Shown here one piece after another: positions 13,613 to 26,425 of a stretch of 61,669 nt of DNA (position 1 is its first letter; the number at the start of each line of letters is the position of its first letter). The stretch lies in assembly GCA_009760855.2 (NCBI GenBank), contig WPIO01000388.1:1-61669 (forward strand). Direction: 5' to 3'. The position numbers and the translations under genes are program-made. Source of the stretch: Cristatella mucedo. Taxonomy: Eukaryota > Bryozoa > Phylactolaemata > Cristatellidae. The notes under the pieces were generated by a model, which was given only the letters and a program-made list of their open reading frames with translations, was not told where the DNA came from and did not search any database.

Positions 13613-15176
13613 GTTTCTACATATTAAGCGATCTGGTGCGAACTTGTGCGAAAAGTGTTATTTACGTGCGAAATGCTTTGAACAAGGTGCAGCACGCTGC
13701 TGCCAGCCAGCACGCACTCCGACATGCAGATTTGAAGTTTCTACGTATTCCGCGATCATCTGCGAACTCGTGCGAAACGTATTATTTACGTGCGAAATGT
13801 TTAAAACATGGTGAATCACTCTGCTGCCAGCCAGTGCACGCTCCGACATGCAGATTGAAAGTTTCTACATATTCCGCGATCTGCTGCGAACTCGTGCGAA
13901 ACGTGTTATTTACGTGCGAAATGCTTTAAACAAGGTGCAGCACGCTGCAGCCAGCAAGGGCACGCTCCGACATGCAGATTTCAAGTTTCTACATATTCCG
14001 CGATCTGCTGCTAACCCGTGCGAAATGTGTTATTTAAGTGCGAAATCCTTAAAACAAAGTGCAGCACTCTGCTGCCAGCAAGAGCACGCTCCGACATGCA
14101 GATTTGAAGTTTCTACATATACCGCGATCTGCTTCAAAACTCGTGCGAAACGTTTTATTTACGTGCGAAATGCTTTAAACATGGTGCAGCACTCTGCTGC
14201 CAGTCAGCTCAAGCTCCGAAATGCAGATTTGAAGTTTCTACATATTCCGCGATCTGCTGCGAACTTGTGCGAAACGTGTTATATACGTGCGAAATCCTTT
14301 AGACATGGTGCAGCACCCTGCTGCCAGCAAGCGAACGCTCCGACATGCAGATTTGAAGTTTCTACATATTCTGCGATCTGCCGCGAACTCGTGCGAATCG
14401 TGTAATTTACGTGCGAAATGCTTTAAACAAGGTGCAGCACGCTGCTGCCAGCAAGCACACGTTCCGACATGTAGATTTGAAGCATCTAGACATTCCGCGA
14501 TCTTCTGCTAACACATGTGAAACGTGTTATTTACGTGCGAAATGCTTTACCCAAGGTGCTGCACGCTGCTGCCAGCAAGCACACGCTCCGACATGCAGAT
14601 TTGAAGTATCTAGATATTCCGCGATCTTCTGCGAACTCGTGTGAAACGTGTTATTTACGTGCGAAATGCTTTAAACAAGGTGCAGCACTCTGCTGCCAGC
14701 CAGAACGCGCTCCGACATGCAGATTTGAAGTTTCTACTTATTCAGCGATCTGCTGCGAACTCGTGCGAAACGTGTTATTTACGTGCGAAATGCTTTAAAC
14801 ATGGTGCAGCACTCTGCTGCCAGCAGCGCACGCTCCGACATGCAGATTTGAAGCATCTACATATTCCGCGATCTGCTGCGAACTCGTGCGAAACGTGTTA
14901 TTTACGTGCGAAATGCTTTAAACAAGGTGCAGCACTCTGCTGTCAGTCAGCACACGCTCCGACATGCAGATTTGAAGTTTCTACACATTCCGCGATCTGG
15001 TGCGAACTCGTGCGAAACGTGTTATTTACGTGCGAAATGCTTTAAACATGGTGCAGCACTCTGCTGCCCGTCAGCACACGCTCCGACATGCAGATTTAAA
15101 GTTTCTACATATTCCGCGATCTGGTGCGAACTAGTGCGAAACGTGTTATTTACGTGCGAAATGCTTTAAACATGGT

Positions 15177-15191
15177 GCAGCACTCTGCTGC
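15177..15191. other. Hairpin-forming dyad in the monomer (representative copy)
   Basis: GCAGCA-CTC-TGCTGC is a perfect 6-bp inverted repeat with a 3-nt loop. The same dyad is present in nearly every monomer; GCAGCA-CGC-TGCTGC is the left-domain version. It is lost in the short edge monomers after about 39.5 kb. Dyads in satellites can extrude as cruciforms; whether this one does so is inference. Confidence 0.6.
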
Positions 15192-15599
15192 CAGTCAGCA
15201 CACGCTCCGACATGCAGATTTGAAGTTTCTACATATTCCGCGAGCTGCTGCGAACTCGTGCGAAACGTGTTATTTACGTGCGAAATGCTTTAAACATGGT
15301 GCAGCACTCTGCTGCCAGCCAGCGCACGCTCCGACATGCAGATTTGAAGTTTCTACATATTCCGCGATCTGCTGCAAACCCGTGCGAAACGTGTTATTTA
15401 CGTGCGAAATGCTTTAAACAATGTGCAGCACTCTGCTGCCAGTCAGAGCACGCTCCGACATGCAGAGATTTCAAGTTTTTCTACATATTCCGCGATCTGC
15501 TGCAAACTCGTGCGAAACGTGTTATTTACGTGCGAAATGCTTTAAACATGGTGCAGCACTCTGCTGCCAGTCAGCTCACGCTCCGAAATGCAGATTTGA

Positions 15600-15660
15600 A
15601 GTTTCTACATATTCCGCGATCTGCTGCGAACTTGTGCGAAACCAGCACACGCTCCGACAT
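15600..15660 (+). other. Internally deleted satellite monomer (about 53 bp missing)
   Basis: TTGTGCGAAAC at 15,632-15,642 runs straight into CAGCACACGCTCC. The segment from GTGTTATTTACG to the CTGCTGCCAGT dyad is gone. Likely replication slippage or unequal recombination within the array. Confidence 0.75.
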
Positions 15661-18600
15661 GCAGATTTGAAGTTTCGACATGTTCCGCGATCTGCTTCGA
15701 ACTTGTGCGAAACGTGTTATGTACGTGCGAAATGCTTTAAACAAGGTGCAGCACTCTGCTGCCAGCCAGCACATGCTCCGACATGCAGATTTGAAGTTTC
15801 TAGATATTCCGCGATCTGCTGCGAACTCGTGCGAAACGTGTTATTTACGTGCGAAATGCTTTAAACATGGTGCAGCACTCTGCTGCCAGCCACCGCACGC
15901 TCTGACATGAAGATTTGAAGTGTCTACATATTCCGCGATCTGGTGCGAACTCGTGCGAAACGTGTTATTTACGTGCGAAATGCTTTAAACATGGTGCAGC
16001 ACTCTGCTGCCAGTCAGCACACGCTCCGACAAGCAGATTTGAAGATTCTAGATATTCCACAATCTGCTGCGAACTCGTGAGAAACGTGTTGTTTGCGTGC
16101 GAAATGCTTTAAACATGGTGCAGCACTCTGCTGCCAGTCAGCACACGCTCCGACATGCAGATTTGAAGTTTCTACATATTCCGCGATCTCTCTGCGAACT
16201 CGTGCGAAACGTGTTATTTACGTGCGAAATGCTTTAAACATGGTGCAGCACTCTGCTGCCAGTCAGCACACGCTCCGACATGCAGATTTGAAGTTTCTAC
16301 ATATTCCGCGATCTGGTGCGAACTCGTGCGAAACGTGTTATTTACGTGCGAAATGCTTTAAACATGGTGCAGCACTCTGCTGCCAGCCAGCGCACGCTCC
16401 GACATGCAGATTTGAAGTTTCTACATATTCCGCGATCTTCTGCGAACTCGTGCGAAACGTGTTATTTACGTGCGAAATGCTTTAAACAAGGTGCAGCACT
16501 CTGCTGCCAGCCAGCACTCGCTCCGATATGCAGATTTGAAGTTTCTACATATTCCGGGATCTGCTGCGAACTCGTGCGAAACGTGTTATTTACGTGCGAA
16601 ATGCTTTAAACATGGTGCAGCACTCTGCTGCCAGTCAGCACACGCTCCGACATGCAGATTTGAAGTTTCTAGATATTCCGCGATCTTCTGCGAACTCGTG
16701 CGAAACGTGTTATTTACGTGCGAAATGCTTTAAACAAGGTGCAGCACTCTGCTGCCAGTCAGTACGCACGCTCCGACATGCAGATTTGAAGTTTCTAGAC
16801 ATATTCGCGATCTGCTGCGAACTCTTGCGAAAAACGTGTTATTTACGTGCGAAATGCTTTAAACATGGTGCAGCACTCTGCTGCCAGTCAGCGCACGCTC
16901 CGACATGCAGATTGGAAGTTTCTACATATTCCGCGATCTGCTGCGAACTCGTGCGAAACGTGTTATTTACGTGCGAAATGCTTTAAACATGGTGCAGCAC
17001 TCTGCTGCCAGTCAGTGCACGCTCCGACATGCAGATTTGAAGTTTCTACATATTCCGCGATCTGCTGCGAACTCGTGCGAAACGTGTTGTTTACGTGCGA
17101 AATGCTTTAAACATGTGCAGCACTCTGCTGCCAGTCAGTGCACGCTCCGAAATGCAGATTTAAAGTTTCTACATATTCCGCGATCTGCTGCGAACTCGTG
17201 CGAAACGTGTTATTTACGTGCGAAATGCTTTAAACATGGTGCAGCACTCTGCTGCCAGTCAGCTCACGCTCCGACATGCAGATTTAAAGTTTCTACATAT
17301 TCCGCGATCTGCTGCGAACTCGTGCGAAACGTGTTATTTACGTGCGAAATGCTTTAAACATGGTGCAGCACTCTGCTGCATGTCAGGGCACGCTCCGACA
17401 TGCAGATTTGAAGTTTTCTACATATTCCGCGATCTGCTGCAAACTCGTGCGAAACGTGTTATTTACGTGCGAAATGCTTTAAACATGGTGCAGCACTCTG
17501 CTGCCAGTCAGCACACGCTCCGACATGCAGATTTAAAGTTTCTACATATTCCGCGATCTGCTGCGAACTCGTGCCAAACGTGTTATTTACGTGCGAAATG
17601 CTTAAAACAGGGTGCAGCACTCTGCTGCCAGTAAGTGCACGCTCCGACATGCAGATTTAAAGTTTCTACATATTCCGCGATCTGGTGCGAACTCGTGCGA
17701 AACGTGTTATTTACGTGCGAAATGCTTTAAACATGGTGCAGCACTCTGCTGCCAGTCAGCACACGCTCCGACATGCAGATTGGAAGTTTCTAGACATTCC
17801 GCGATCTGCTGCGAACTTGTGCGAAACGTGTTATTTACGTGCGAAATGCTTTAAACATGGTGCAGCACTCTGCTGCCAGTCAGCGCACGCTCCGAAATGC
17901 AGAATATAAGTTTCTACATATTCTGCGATCTGGTGCAAACTTGTGCGAAACGTGTTATTTACGTGCGAAATGCTTTAAACTTTGTGCAGCACTCTGCTGC
18001 CAGTCAGCACACTCTCCGACATGCAGATTTGAAAGTTTCTACATATTCCGCGATCTGGTGCGAACTCGTGCGAAACGTGTTATTTACGTGCGAAATGCTT
18101 TAAACATTGTGCAGCACTCTGCTGCCAGTCAGCGCACGCTCCGACATGCAGATTTGAAGTTTCTAGATATTCCGCGATCTGCCTCTGAACTCGTGCGAAA
18201 CGTGTTATTTACGTGCGAAATGCTTACAAACATGGTGCAGCACTCTGCTGCCAGTCAGTGCACGCTCCGACATGCAGATTTGAAGTTTCTACATATTCCG
18301 CGATCTGCTGCGAACTCGTGCGAAACGTGTTATTTACGTGCGAAATGCTTTAAACATGGTGCAGCACTCTGCTGCCAGTCAGCACACGCTCCGACATGCA
18401 GATTTGAAGTTTCTACATATTCCGCGATCTGCTGCAAACTCTGTGCGAAACGTGTTATTTACGTGCGAAATGCTTTAAACATGGTGCAGCACTCTGCTGC
18501 CAGTCAGCGCACGCTCCGACATGCAGATTTGAAGTTTCTACATATTCCGCGATCTGCTGCGAACTCGTGCGAAACGTGTTATTTACGTGCGAAATGCTTT

Positions 18601-20940
18601 AAACATGGTGCAGCACTCTGCTGCCAGTCAGCGCACGCTCCGACATGCAGATTGGAAGTTTCTAGACATTCCGCGATCTGCTGCGAACTCGTGCGAAACG
18701 TGTTATTTACGTGCGAAATGCTTTAAACATGGTGCAGCACTCTGCTGCCAGTCAGCACACGCTCCGACATGCAGATTGGAAGTTTCTAGACATTCCGCGA
18801 TCTGCTGCGAACTCTTGCGAAACGTGTTATTTACGTGCGAAATGCTTTAAACATGGTGCAGCACTCTGCTGCCAGTCAGTGCACGCTCCGACATGCAGAT
18901 TTAAAGTTTCTACATATTCCGCGATCTGGTGCGAACTCGTGCGAAACGTGTTATTTACGTGCGAAATGCTTTAAACATGGTGCAGCACTTTGCTGCCAGT
19001 CAGTGCACGCTCCGACATGCAGATTTGAAGTTTCTACATATTCCGCGATCTGATGCAAACTTGTGCGAAACGTGTTATTTACGTGCGAAATGCTTTAAAC
19101 ATGGTGCAGCACTCTGCTGCCAGTCAGCGCACGCTCCGAAATGCAGATTTAAAGTTTCTACATATTCCGCGATCTGCTGCGAACTCGTGCGAAACGTGTT
19201 ATTTACGTGCGAAATGCTTTAAACATGGTGCAGCACTTTGCTGCCAGCCAGCTCACGCTCCGACATGCAGATTTAAAGTTTCTACATATTCCGCGATCTG
19301 CTGCGAACTCGTGCGAAACGTGTTATTTACGTGCGAAATGCTTTAAACATGGTGCAGCACTCTGCTGCATGTCAGGGCACGCTCCGACATGCAGATTTGA
19401 AGTTTCTACATATTCCGCGATCTGCTGCAAACTCGTGCGAAACGTGTTGTTTACGTGCGAAATGCTTTAAACATGTGCAGCACTCTGCTGCCAGCCAGCA
19501 CACGCTCCGACATGCAGATTTAAAGTTTCTACATATTCCGCGATCTGCTGCGAACTCGTGCCAAACGTGTTATTAACGTGCGAAATGCTTTAAACATGGT
19601 GCAGCACTCTGCTGCATGTCAGGGCACGCTCCGACATGCAGATTTAAAGTTTCTACATATTCCGCGATCTGCTGCAAACTCGTGCGAAACGTGTTATTTA
19701 CGTGCGAAATGCTTTAAACATGGTGCAGCACTCTGCTGCCAGTCAGCACACGCTCCGACATGCAGATTGGACGTTTCTAGACATTCCGCGATCTGCTGCG
19801 AACTCTTGCGAAACGTGTTATTTACGTGCGAAATGCTTTAAACATGGTGCAGCACTCTGCTGCCAGTCAGTGCACGCTCCGACATGCAGATTTAAAGTTT
19901 CTACATATTCCGCGATCTGGTGCGAACTTGTGCGAAATGTGTTATTTACGTGCGAAATGCTTTAAACATGGTGCAGCACTCTGCTGCCAGTCAGCGCACG
20001 CTCCGACATGCAGAATATAAGTTTCTACATATTCCGCGATCTGATGCGAACTTGTGCGAAACGTGTTATTTACGTGCGAAATGCTTTAAACATGGTGCAG
20101 CACTCTGCTGCCAGTCAGTCAGCACACGCTCCGACATGCAGATTTGAAGTTTCTACATATTCCGCGATCTGGTGCGAACTCGTGCGAAACGTGTTATTTA
20201 CGTGCGAAATGCTTTAAACATGGTGCAGCACTCTGCTGCCAGTCAGCACACGCTCCGACGTGCAGATTTGAAGTTTCTAGATATTCCGCGATCTGCTCCG
20301 AACTCGTGCGAAACGTGTTATTTACGTGCGAAATGCTTTAAACATGGTGCAGCACTCTGCTGCCAGTCAGTGCACGCTCCGACATGCAGATTTTAAAGTT
20401 TCTACATATTCCGCGATCTGGTGCGAACTTGTGCGAAACGTGTTATTTACGTGCGAAATGCTTTAAACATGGTGCAGCACTCTGCTGCCAGTCAGTGCAC
20501 GCTCCGACATGCAGATTTAAAGTTTTTCTACATATTCCGCGATCTGGTGCGAACTTGTGCGAAACGTGTTATTTACGTGCCGAATGCTTTAAACATGGTG
20601 CAGCACTCTGCTGCCAGTCAGTGCACGCTCCGACATGCAGATTTAAAGTTTCTACATATTCCGCGATCTGCTGCGAACTCGTGCGAAACGTGTTATTTAC
20701 GTGCGAAATGCTTTAAACATGGTGCAGCACTCTGCTGCCAGTCAGCCCACGCTCCGACATGCAGATTTGAAGTTTCTACATATTCCGCGATCTGCTGCGA
20801 ACTCGTGCGAAACGTGTTATTTACGTGCGAAATGCTTTAAACATGGTGCAGCACTCTGCTGCCAGTCAGCGCACGCTCCGAAATGCAGATTTGAAGTTTC
20901 TACATATTCCGCGATCTGGTGCGAACTCGTGCGAAACGTG

Positions 20941-20975
20941 TTATTTACGTGCGAAACACGCTCCGACATGCAGAT
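20941..20975 (+). other. Internally deleted satellite monomer (about 39 bp missing)
   Basis: ACGTGCGAAA joins directly to CACGCTCCGACATG. The TGCTTTAAACATGG...CAGTCAGCA segment, including the dyad, is missing. Confidence 0.75.
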
Positions 20976-23900
20976 TTGAAGTTTCTACATATTCCGCGAT
21001 CTGGTGCGAACTCGTGCGAAACGTGTTATTTACGTGCGAAATGCTTTAAACATGGTGCAGCACTCTGCTGCAAGTCAGAACACGCTCCGACATGCAGATT
21101 GGAAGTTTCTAGACATTCCGCGATCTGCTGCGAACTTGTGCGAAACGTGTTATTTACGTGCGAAATGCTTTAAACATGGTGCAGCACTCTGCTGCCAGTC
21201 AGCGCACGCTCCGACATGCAGATTTGAAGTTTCTACATATTCCGCGATCTGCTGCAAACTCGTGCGAAACGTGTTATTTACGTGCGAAATGCTTTAAACA
21301 TGGTGCAGCACTTTGCTGCCAGTCAGCGCACGCTCCGACATGCAGATTTGAAGTTTCTACATATTCCGATCTGGTGCGAACTCGTGCGAAACGTGTTATT
21401 TACGTGCGATATGCTTTAAACATGGTGCAGCGCTCTGCTGCCAGTCAGCACACGCTCCGACATGCAGATTTGAAGTTTTCTAGCATATTCCGCGATCTGC
21501 TGCGAACGAACTGTGCGAAACGTGTTATTTACGTGCGAAATGCTTTAAACATGGTGCAGCACTCTGCTGCCAGTCAGTGCACGCTCCGACATGCAGATTT
21601 AAAGTTTCTACATATTCCGCGATCTGGTGCGAACTTGTGCGAAACGTGTTATTTACGTGCGAAATGCTTTAAACATGGTGCAGCACTCTGCTGCCAGTCA
21701 GCACACGCTCCGACATGCAGATTCGAAGTTTTTACATATTCCGCGATCTGGTGCGAACTCGTGCGAAACGTGTTATTTACGTGCGAAATGCTTAAACATG
21801 GTGCAGCACTCTGCTGCCAGCCAGCGCACGCTCCGACATGCAGATTTAAAGTTTCTACATATTCCGCGATCTGCGGCGAACTCGTGTGCAAACGTGTTAT
21901 TTACGTGCGAAATGCTTTAAAACATGGTGCAGCAGCACTCTGCTGCCAGTCAGGGCACGCTCCGACATGCAGATTTAAAGTTTCTACATATTCCGCGATC
22001 TGCTGCAAACTCGTGCGAAACGTGTTATTTACGTGCGAAATGCTTTAAACATGGTGCAGCACTCTGCTGTCAGTCAGCACACGCTCCGACATGCAGATTT
22101 GAAGTTTCTACATATTCCGCGATCTGCTCCGAACTCGTGCGAAACGTGTTATTTACGTGCGAAATGCTTTAAACATGGTGCAGCACTCTGCTGCCAGTCA
22201 GTGCACGCTCCGACATGCAGATTTAAAGTTTCTACATATTCCGCGATCTGGTGCGAACTCGTGCGAAAACGTGTTATTTACGTGCGAAATGCTTTAAACA
22301 TGGTGCAGCACTCTGCTGTCAGTCAGTGCACGCTCCGAAATGCAGATTATAAGTTTCTACATATTCCGCGATCTGATGCAAACTTGTGCGAAAACGTGTT
22401 ATTTACGTGCGAAATGCTTTAAACATGGTGCAGCACTCTGCTGCCAGTCAGCCCACGCTCCGAAATGCAGATTTGAAGTTTCTACATATTCCGCGATCTG
22501 CTGCGAACTCGTGCGAAACGTGTTATTTACGTGCGAAATGCTTTAAACATGGTGCAGCACTCTGTTGCCAGTCAGTGCACGCTCCGACATGCAGATTTAA
22601 AGTTTCTACATATTCCGCGATCTGCTGCGAACTCGTGCGAAACGTGTTATTTACGTGCGAAATGCTTTAAACATGGTGCAGCACTCTGCTGCATGTCAGG
22701 GCACGCTCCGACATGCAGATTTGAAGTTTCTACATATTCCGCGATCTGCTGCAAACTCGTGCGAAACGTGTTATTTACGTGCGAAATGCTTTAAACATGG
22801 TGCAGCACTCTGCTGCCAGTCAGCACACGCTCCGACATGCAGATTGGAAGTTTCTAGATATTCCGCGATCTGCTGCGAACTTGTGCGAAACGTGTTATTT
22901 ACGTGCGAAATGCTTTAAACATGGTGCAGCACTCTGCTGCCAGTCAGCACACGCTCCGACATGCAGATTTGAAGTTTCTACATCTTCCGCGATCTGCTGC
23001 AAACTCGTGCGAAACGTGTTATTTACGTGCGAAATGCTTTAAACATGGTGCAGCACTCTGCTGCCAGTCAGCGCACGCTCCGACATGCAGATTTAAAGTT
23101 TCTACATATTCCGCGATCTGGTGCGAACTCGTGCGAAACGTGTTATTTACGTGCGAAATGCTTTAAACATGGTGCAGCACTCTGCTGCCAGTCAGGGCAC
23201 GCTCCGACATGCAGATTTAAAGTTTCTACATATTCCGCGATCTGCTGCGAACTCGTGCGAAACGTGTTATTTACGTGCGAAATGCTTTAAAATTGGTGCA
23301 GCACTCTGCTGCCAGTGCACGCTCCGACATGCAGATTTAAAGTTTCTACATATTCCGCGATCTGCTGCGAACTCGTGCGAAACGTGTTATTTACGTGCGA
23401 AATGCTTTAAACATGGTGCAGCACTCTGCTGCCAGTCAGTGCACGCTCCGACATGCAGATTTAAAGTTTCTACATATTCCGCGATCTGCTGCGAACTCGT
23501 GCGAAACGTGTTATTTACGTGCGAAATGCTTTAAACATGGTGCAGCACTCTGCTGCCAGTCAGCACACGCTCCGACATGCAGATTTAAAGTTTCTACATA
23601 TTCCGCAATCTGCTGCGAACTCGAGCGAAACGTGTTATTTACGTGCGAAATGCTTTAAACATGTGTGCAGCACTCTGCTGCCAGTCAGCGCACGCTCCGA
23701 CATGCAGATTTGAAGTTTCTACATATTCCGCGATCTGGTGCGAACTCGTGCGAAACGTGTTATTTACGTGCGAAATGCTTTAACCATGGTGCAGCACTCT
23801 GCTGCCAGTCAGGGCACGCTCCGACATGCAGATTTGAAGTTTTCTAGATATTCCGCGATCTGCTCCGAACTCGTGCGAAACGTGTTATTTACGTGCGAAA

Positions 23901-26397
23901 TGCTTTTTAAACATGGTGCAGCACTCTGCTGCCAGTCAGTGCACGCTCCGACATGCAGATTTGAAGTTTCTACATATTCCGCGATCTGCTGCGAACTCGT
24001 GCGAAACGTGTTATTTACGTGCGAAATGCTTTAAACATGGTGCAGCACTCTGCTGCCAGTCAGTGCACGCTCCGACATGCAGATTTAAAGTTTCTACATA
24101 TTCCGCGATCTGGTGCGAACTCGTGCGAAACGTGTTATTTACGTGCGAAATGCTTTAAACATGGTGCAGCACTCTGCTGCCAGTCAGTGCACGCTCCGAC
24201 ATGCAGATTTGAAGTTTCTACATATTCCGCGATCTGCTGCGAACTCGTGCGAAACGTGTTATTTACGTGCGAAATGCTTTAAACATGGTGCAGCACTCTG
24301 CTGCCAGTCAGTGCACGCTCCGACATGCAGATTTGAAGTTTCTACATATTCCGCGATCTGCTGCGAAACTCGTGCGAAACGTGTTATTTACGTGCGAAAT
24401 GCTTTAAACATGGTGCAGCACTCTGCTGCCAGTCAGCGCACGCTCCGACATGCAGATTTAAAGTTTCTACATATTCCGCGATCTGCTGCGAACTCGTGCG
24501 AAACGTGTTATTTACGTGCGAAATGCTTTAAACATGGTGCAGCACTCTGCTGCCAGTCAGTGCACGCTCCGACATGCAGATTTGAAGTTTCTACATATTC
24601 CGCGATCTGCTGCGAACTCGTGCGAAACGTGTTATTTACGTGCGAAATGCTTCACACAAGGAGCAGCAGTCTGCTGTCAGCAAGCACACGCTCCGACATG
24701 CAGATTTAAAGTTTCTACATATTCCGCGATCTGCTGCGAACTTGTGCGAAACGTGTTATTTACGTGCGAAATGCTTTAAACATGGTGCAGCACTCTGCTG
24801 CCAGTCAGTGCACGCTCCGACATGCAGATTTGAAGTTTCTACATATTCCGCGATCTGCTGCGAACTCGTGCGAAACGTGTTATTTACGTGCGAAATGCTT
24901 TAAACATGGTGCAGCACTCTGCTGCCAGTCAGTGCACGCTCCGACATGCAGATTTAAAGTTTCTACATATTCCGCGATCTGCTGCGAACTCGTGCGAAAC
25001 GTGTTATTTACGTGCGAAATGCTTTAAACATGGTGCAGCACTCTGCTGCCAGTCAGTGCACGCTCCGACATGCAGATTTGAAGTTTCTACATATTCCGCG
25101 ATCTGCTGCGAACTCGTGCGAAACGTGTTATTTACGTGCGAAATGCTTTAAACATGGTGCAGCACTCTGCTGCCAGTCAGTGCACGCTCCGACATGCAGA
25201 TTTAAAGTTTCTACATATTCCGCGATCTGGTGCGAACTCGTAAACGTGTTATTTACGTGCGAAATGCTTTAAACATGGTGCAGCACTCTGCTGCCAGTCA
25301 GTCAGGCACGCTCCGACATGCAGATTTGAAGTTTCTACATATTCCGCGATCTGCTGCGAACTCGTGCAAAACGTGTTATTTACGTGCGAAATGCTTTAAA
25401 CATGGTGCAGCACTCTGCTGCCAGTCAGCACACGCTCCGACATGCAGATTTGAAGTTTCTACATATTCCGCGATCTGCTGCGAACTCGTGCGAAACGTGT
25501 TATTTACGTGCGAAATGCTTTAAACATGGTGCAGCACTCTGCTGCCAGTCAGCACACGCTCCGACATGCAGATTTGAAGTTTCTACATATTCCGCGATCT
25601 GCTGCGAACTTGTGCGAAACGTGTTATTTACGTGCGAAATGCTTTAAACATGGTGCAGCACTCTGCTGCCAGTCAGGGCACGCTCCGACATGCAGATTTG
25701 AAGTTTCTACACATTCCGCGATCTGGTGCGAACTCGTGCGAAACGTGTTATTTACGTGCGAAATGCTTTAAACATGGTGCAGCACTCTGCTGCCAGTCAG
25801 TGCACGCTCCGACATGCAGATTTAAAGTGTCTACATATTCCGCGATCTGGTGCGAACTTGTGCGAAACGTGTTATTTACGTGCGAATGCTTTAAAACATG
25901 GTGCAGCACTCTGCTGCCAGTCAGCACACGCTCCGACATGCAGATTGAAGTTTCTACATATTCCGCGATCTGGTGCGAACTCGTGCGAAACGTGTTATTT
26001 ACGTGCGAAATGCTTTAAACATGGTGCAGCACTCTGCTGCCAGTCAGTGCACGCTCCGACATGCAGATTTAAAGTTTCTACATATTCCGCGATCTGCTGC
26101 GAACTTGTGCGAAACGTGTTATTTACGTGCGAAATGCTTTAAAACATGGTGCAGCACTCTGCTGCCAGTCAGTGCACGCTCCGACATGCAGATTTGAAGT
26201 TTCTACATATTCCGCGATCTGCTGCGAACTCGTGCGAAACGTGTTATTTACGTGCGAAATGCTTTAAACATGGTGCAGCACTCTGCTGCCAGTCAGCACA
26301 CGCTCCGACATGCAGATTTAAAGTTTCTACATATTCCGCGATCTGGTGCGAACTCGTGCGAAACGTGTTATTTACGTGCGAAATGCTTTAAACATGG

Positions 26398-26425
26398 TGC
26401 AGCACTCTGCTGCCCATTCCGCGAT
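26398..26425 (+). other. Internally deleted satellite monomer (about 45 bp missing)
   Basis: CTCTGCTGCCC joins to ATTCCGCGATCTG near 26,413. The CACGCTCCGACATGCAG and GTTTCTACAT segments are missing. Confidence 0.75.

Larger units (their letters stand above)
1..14930 (+). repeat. Left, variant-rich domain of the satellite with higher-order structure
   Basis: Monomers here are a mixture of several variant types: ACAAGGTGCAGCACGCTGCTGCC with CAGCAAG, ACATGGTGCAGCACTCTG with CAGCCAG, a type with TGTAGATATGA in place of TGCAGATTTGA, and a type with GTTTTTTGAGTGCGAAATGCTCAAAAC in place of GTTATTTACGTGCGAAATGCTTTAAAC. Strings of neighbouring variants recur as blocks at 10, 13, 24, 32, 38 and 39 monomer spacings. 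This is an irregular higher-order repeat organisation made by repeated segmental duplication and exchange. Neighbours differ more here than in the core, which suggests this part is older or less recently homogenised. Confidence 0.85.

Noticed and set aside
15177-15300. CENP-B box in the monomer.
   Set aside because: On the minus strand TTCGCACAAGTTCGC and TTCGCAGCAGATCGC match the TTCGnnnnA part, but the required CGGG is TCGC in both. At best a partial resemblance.
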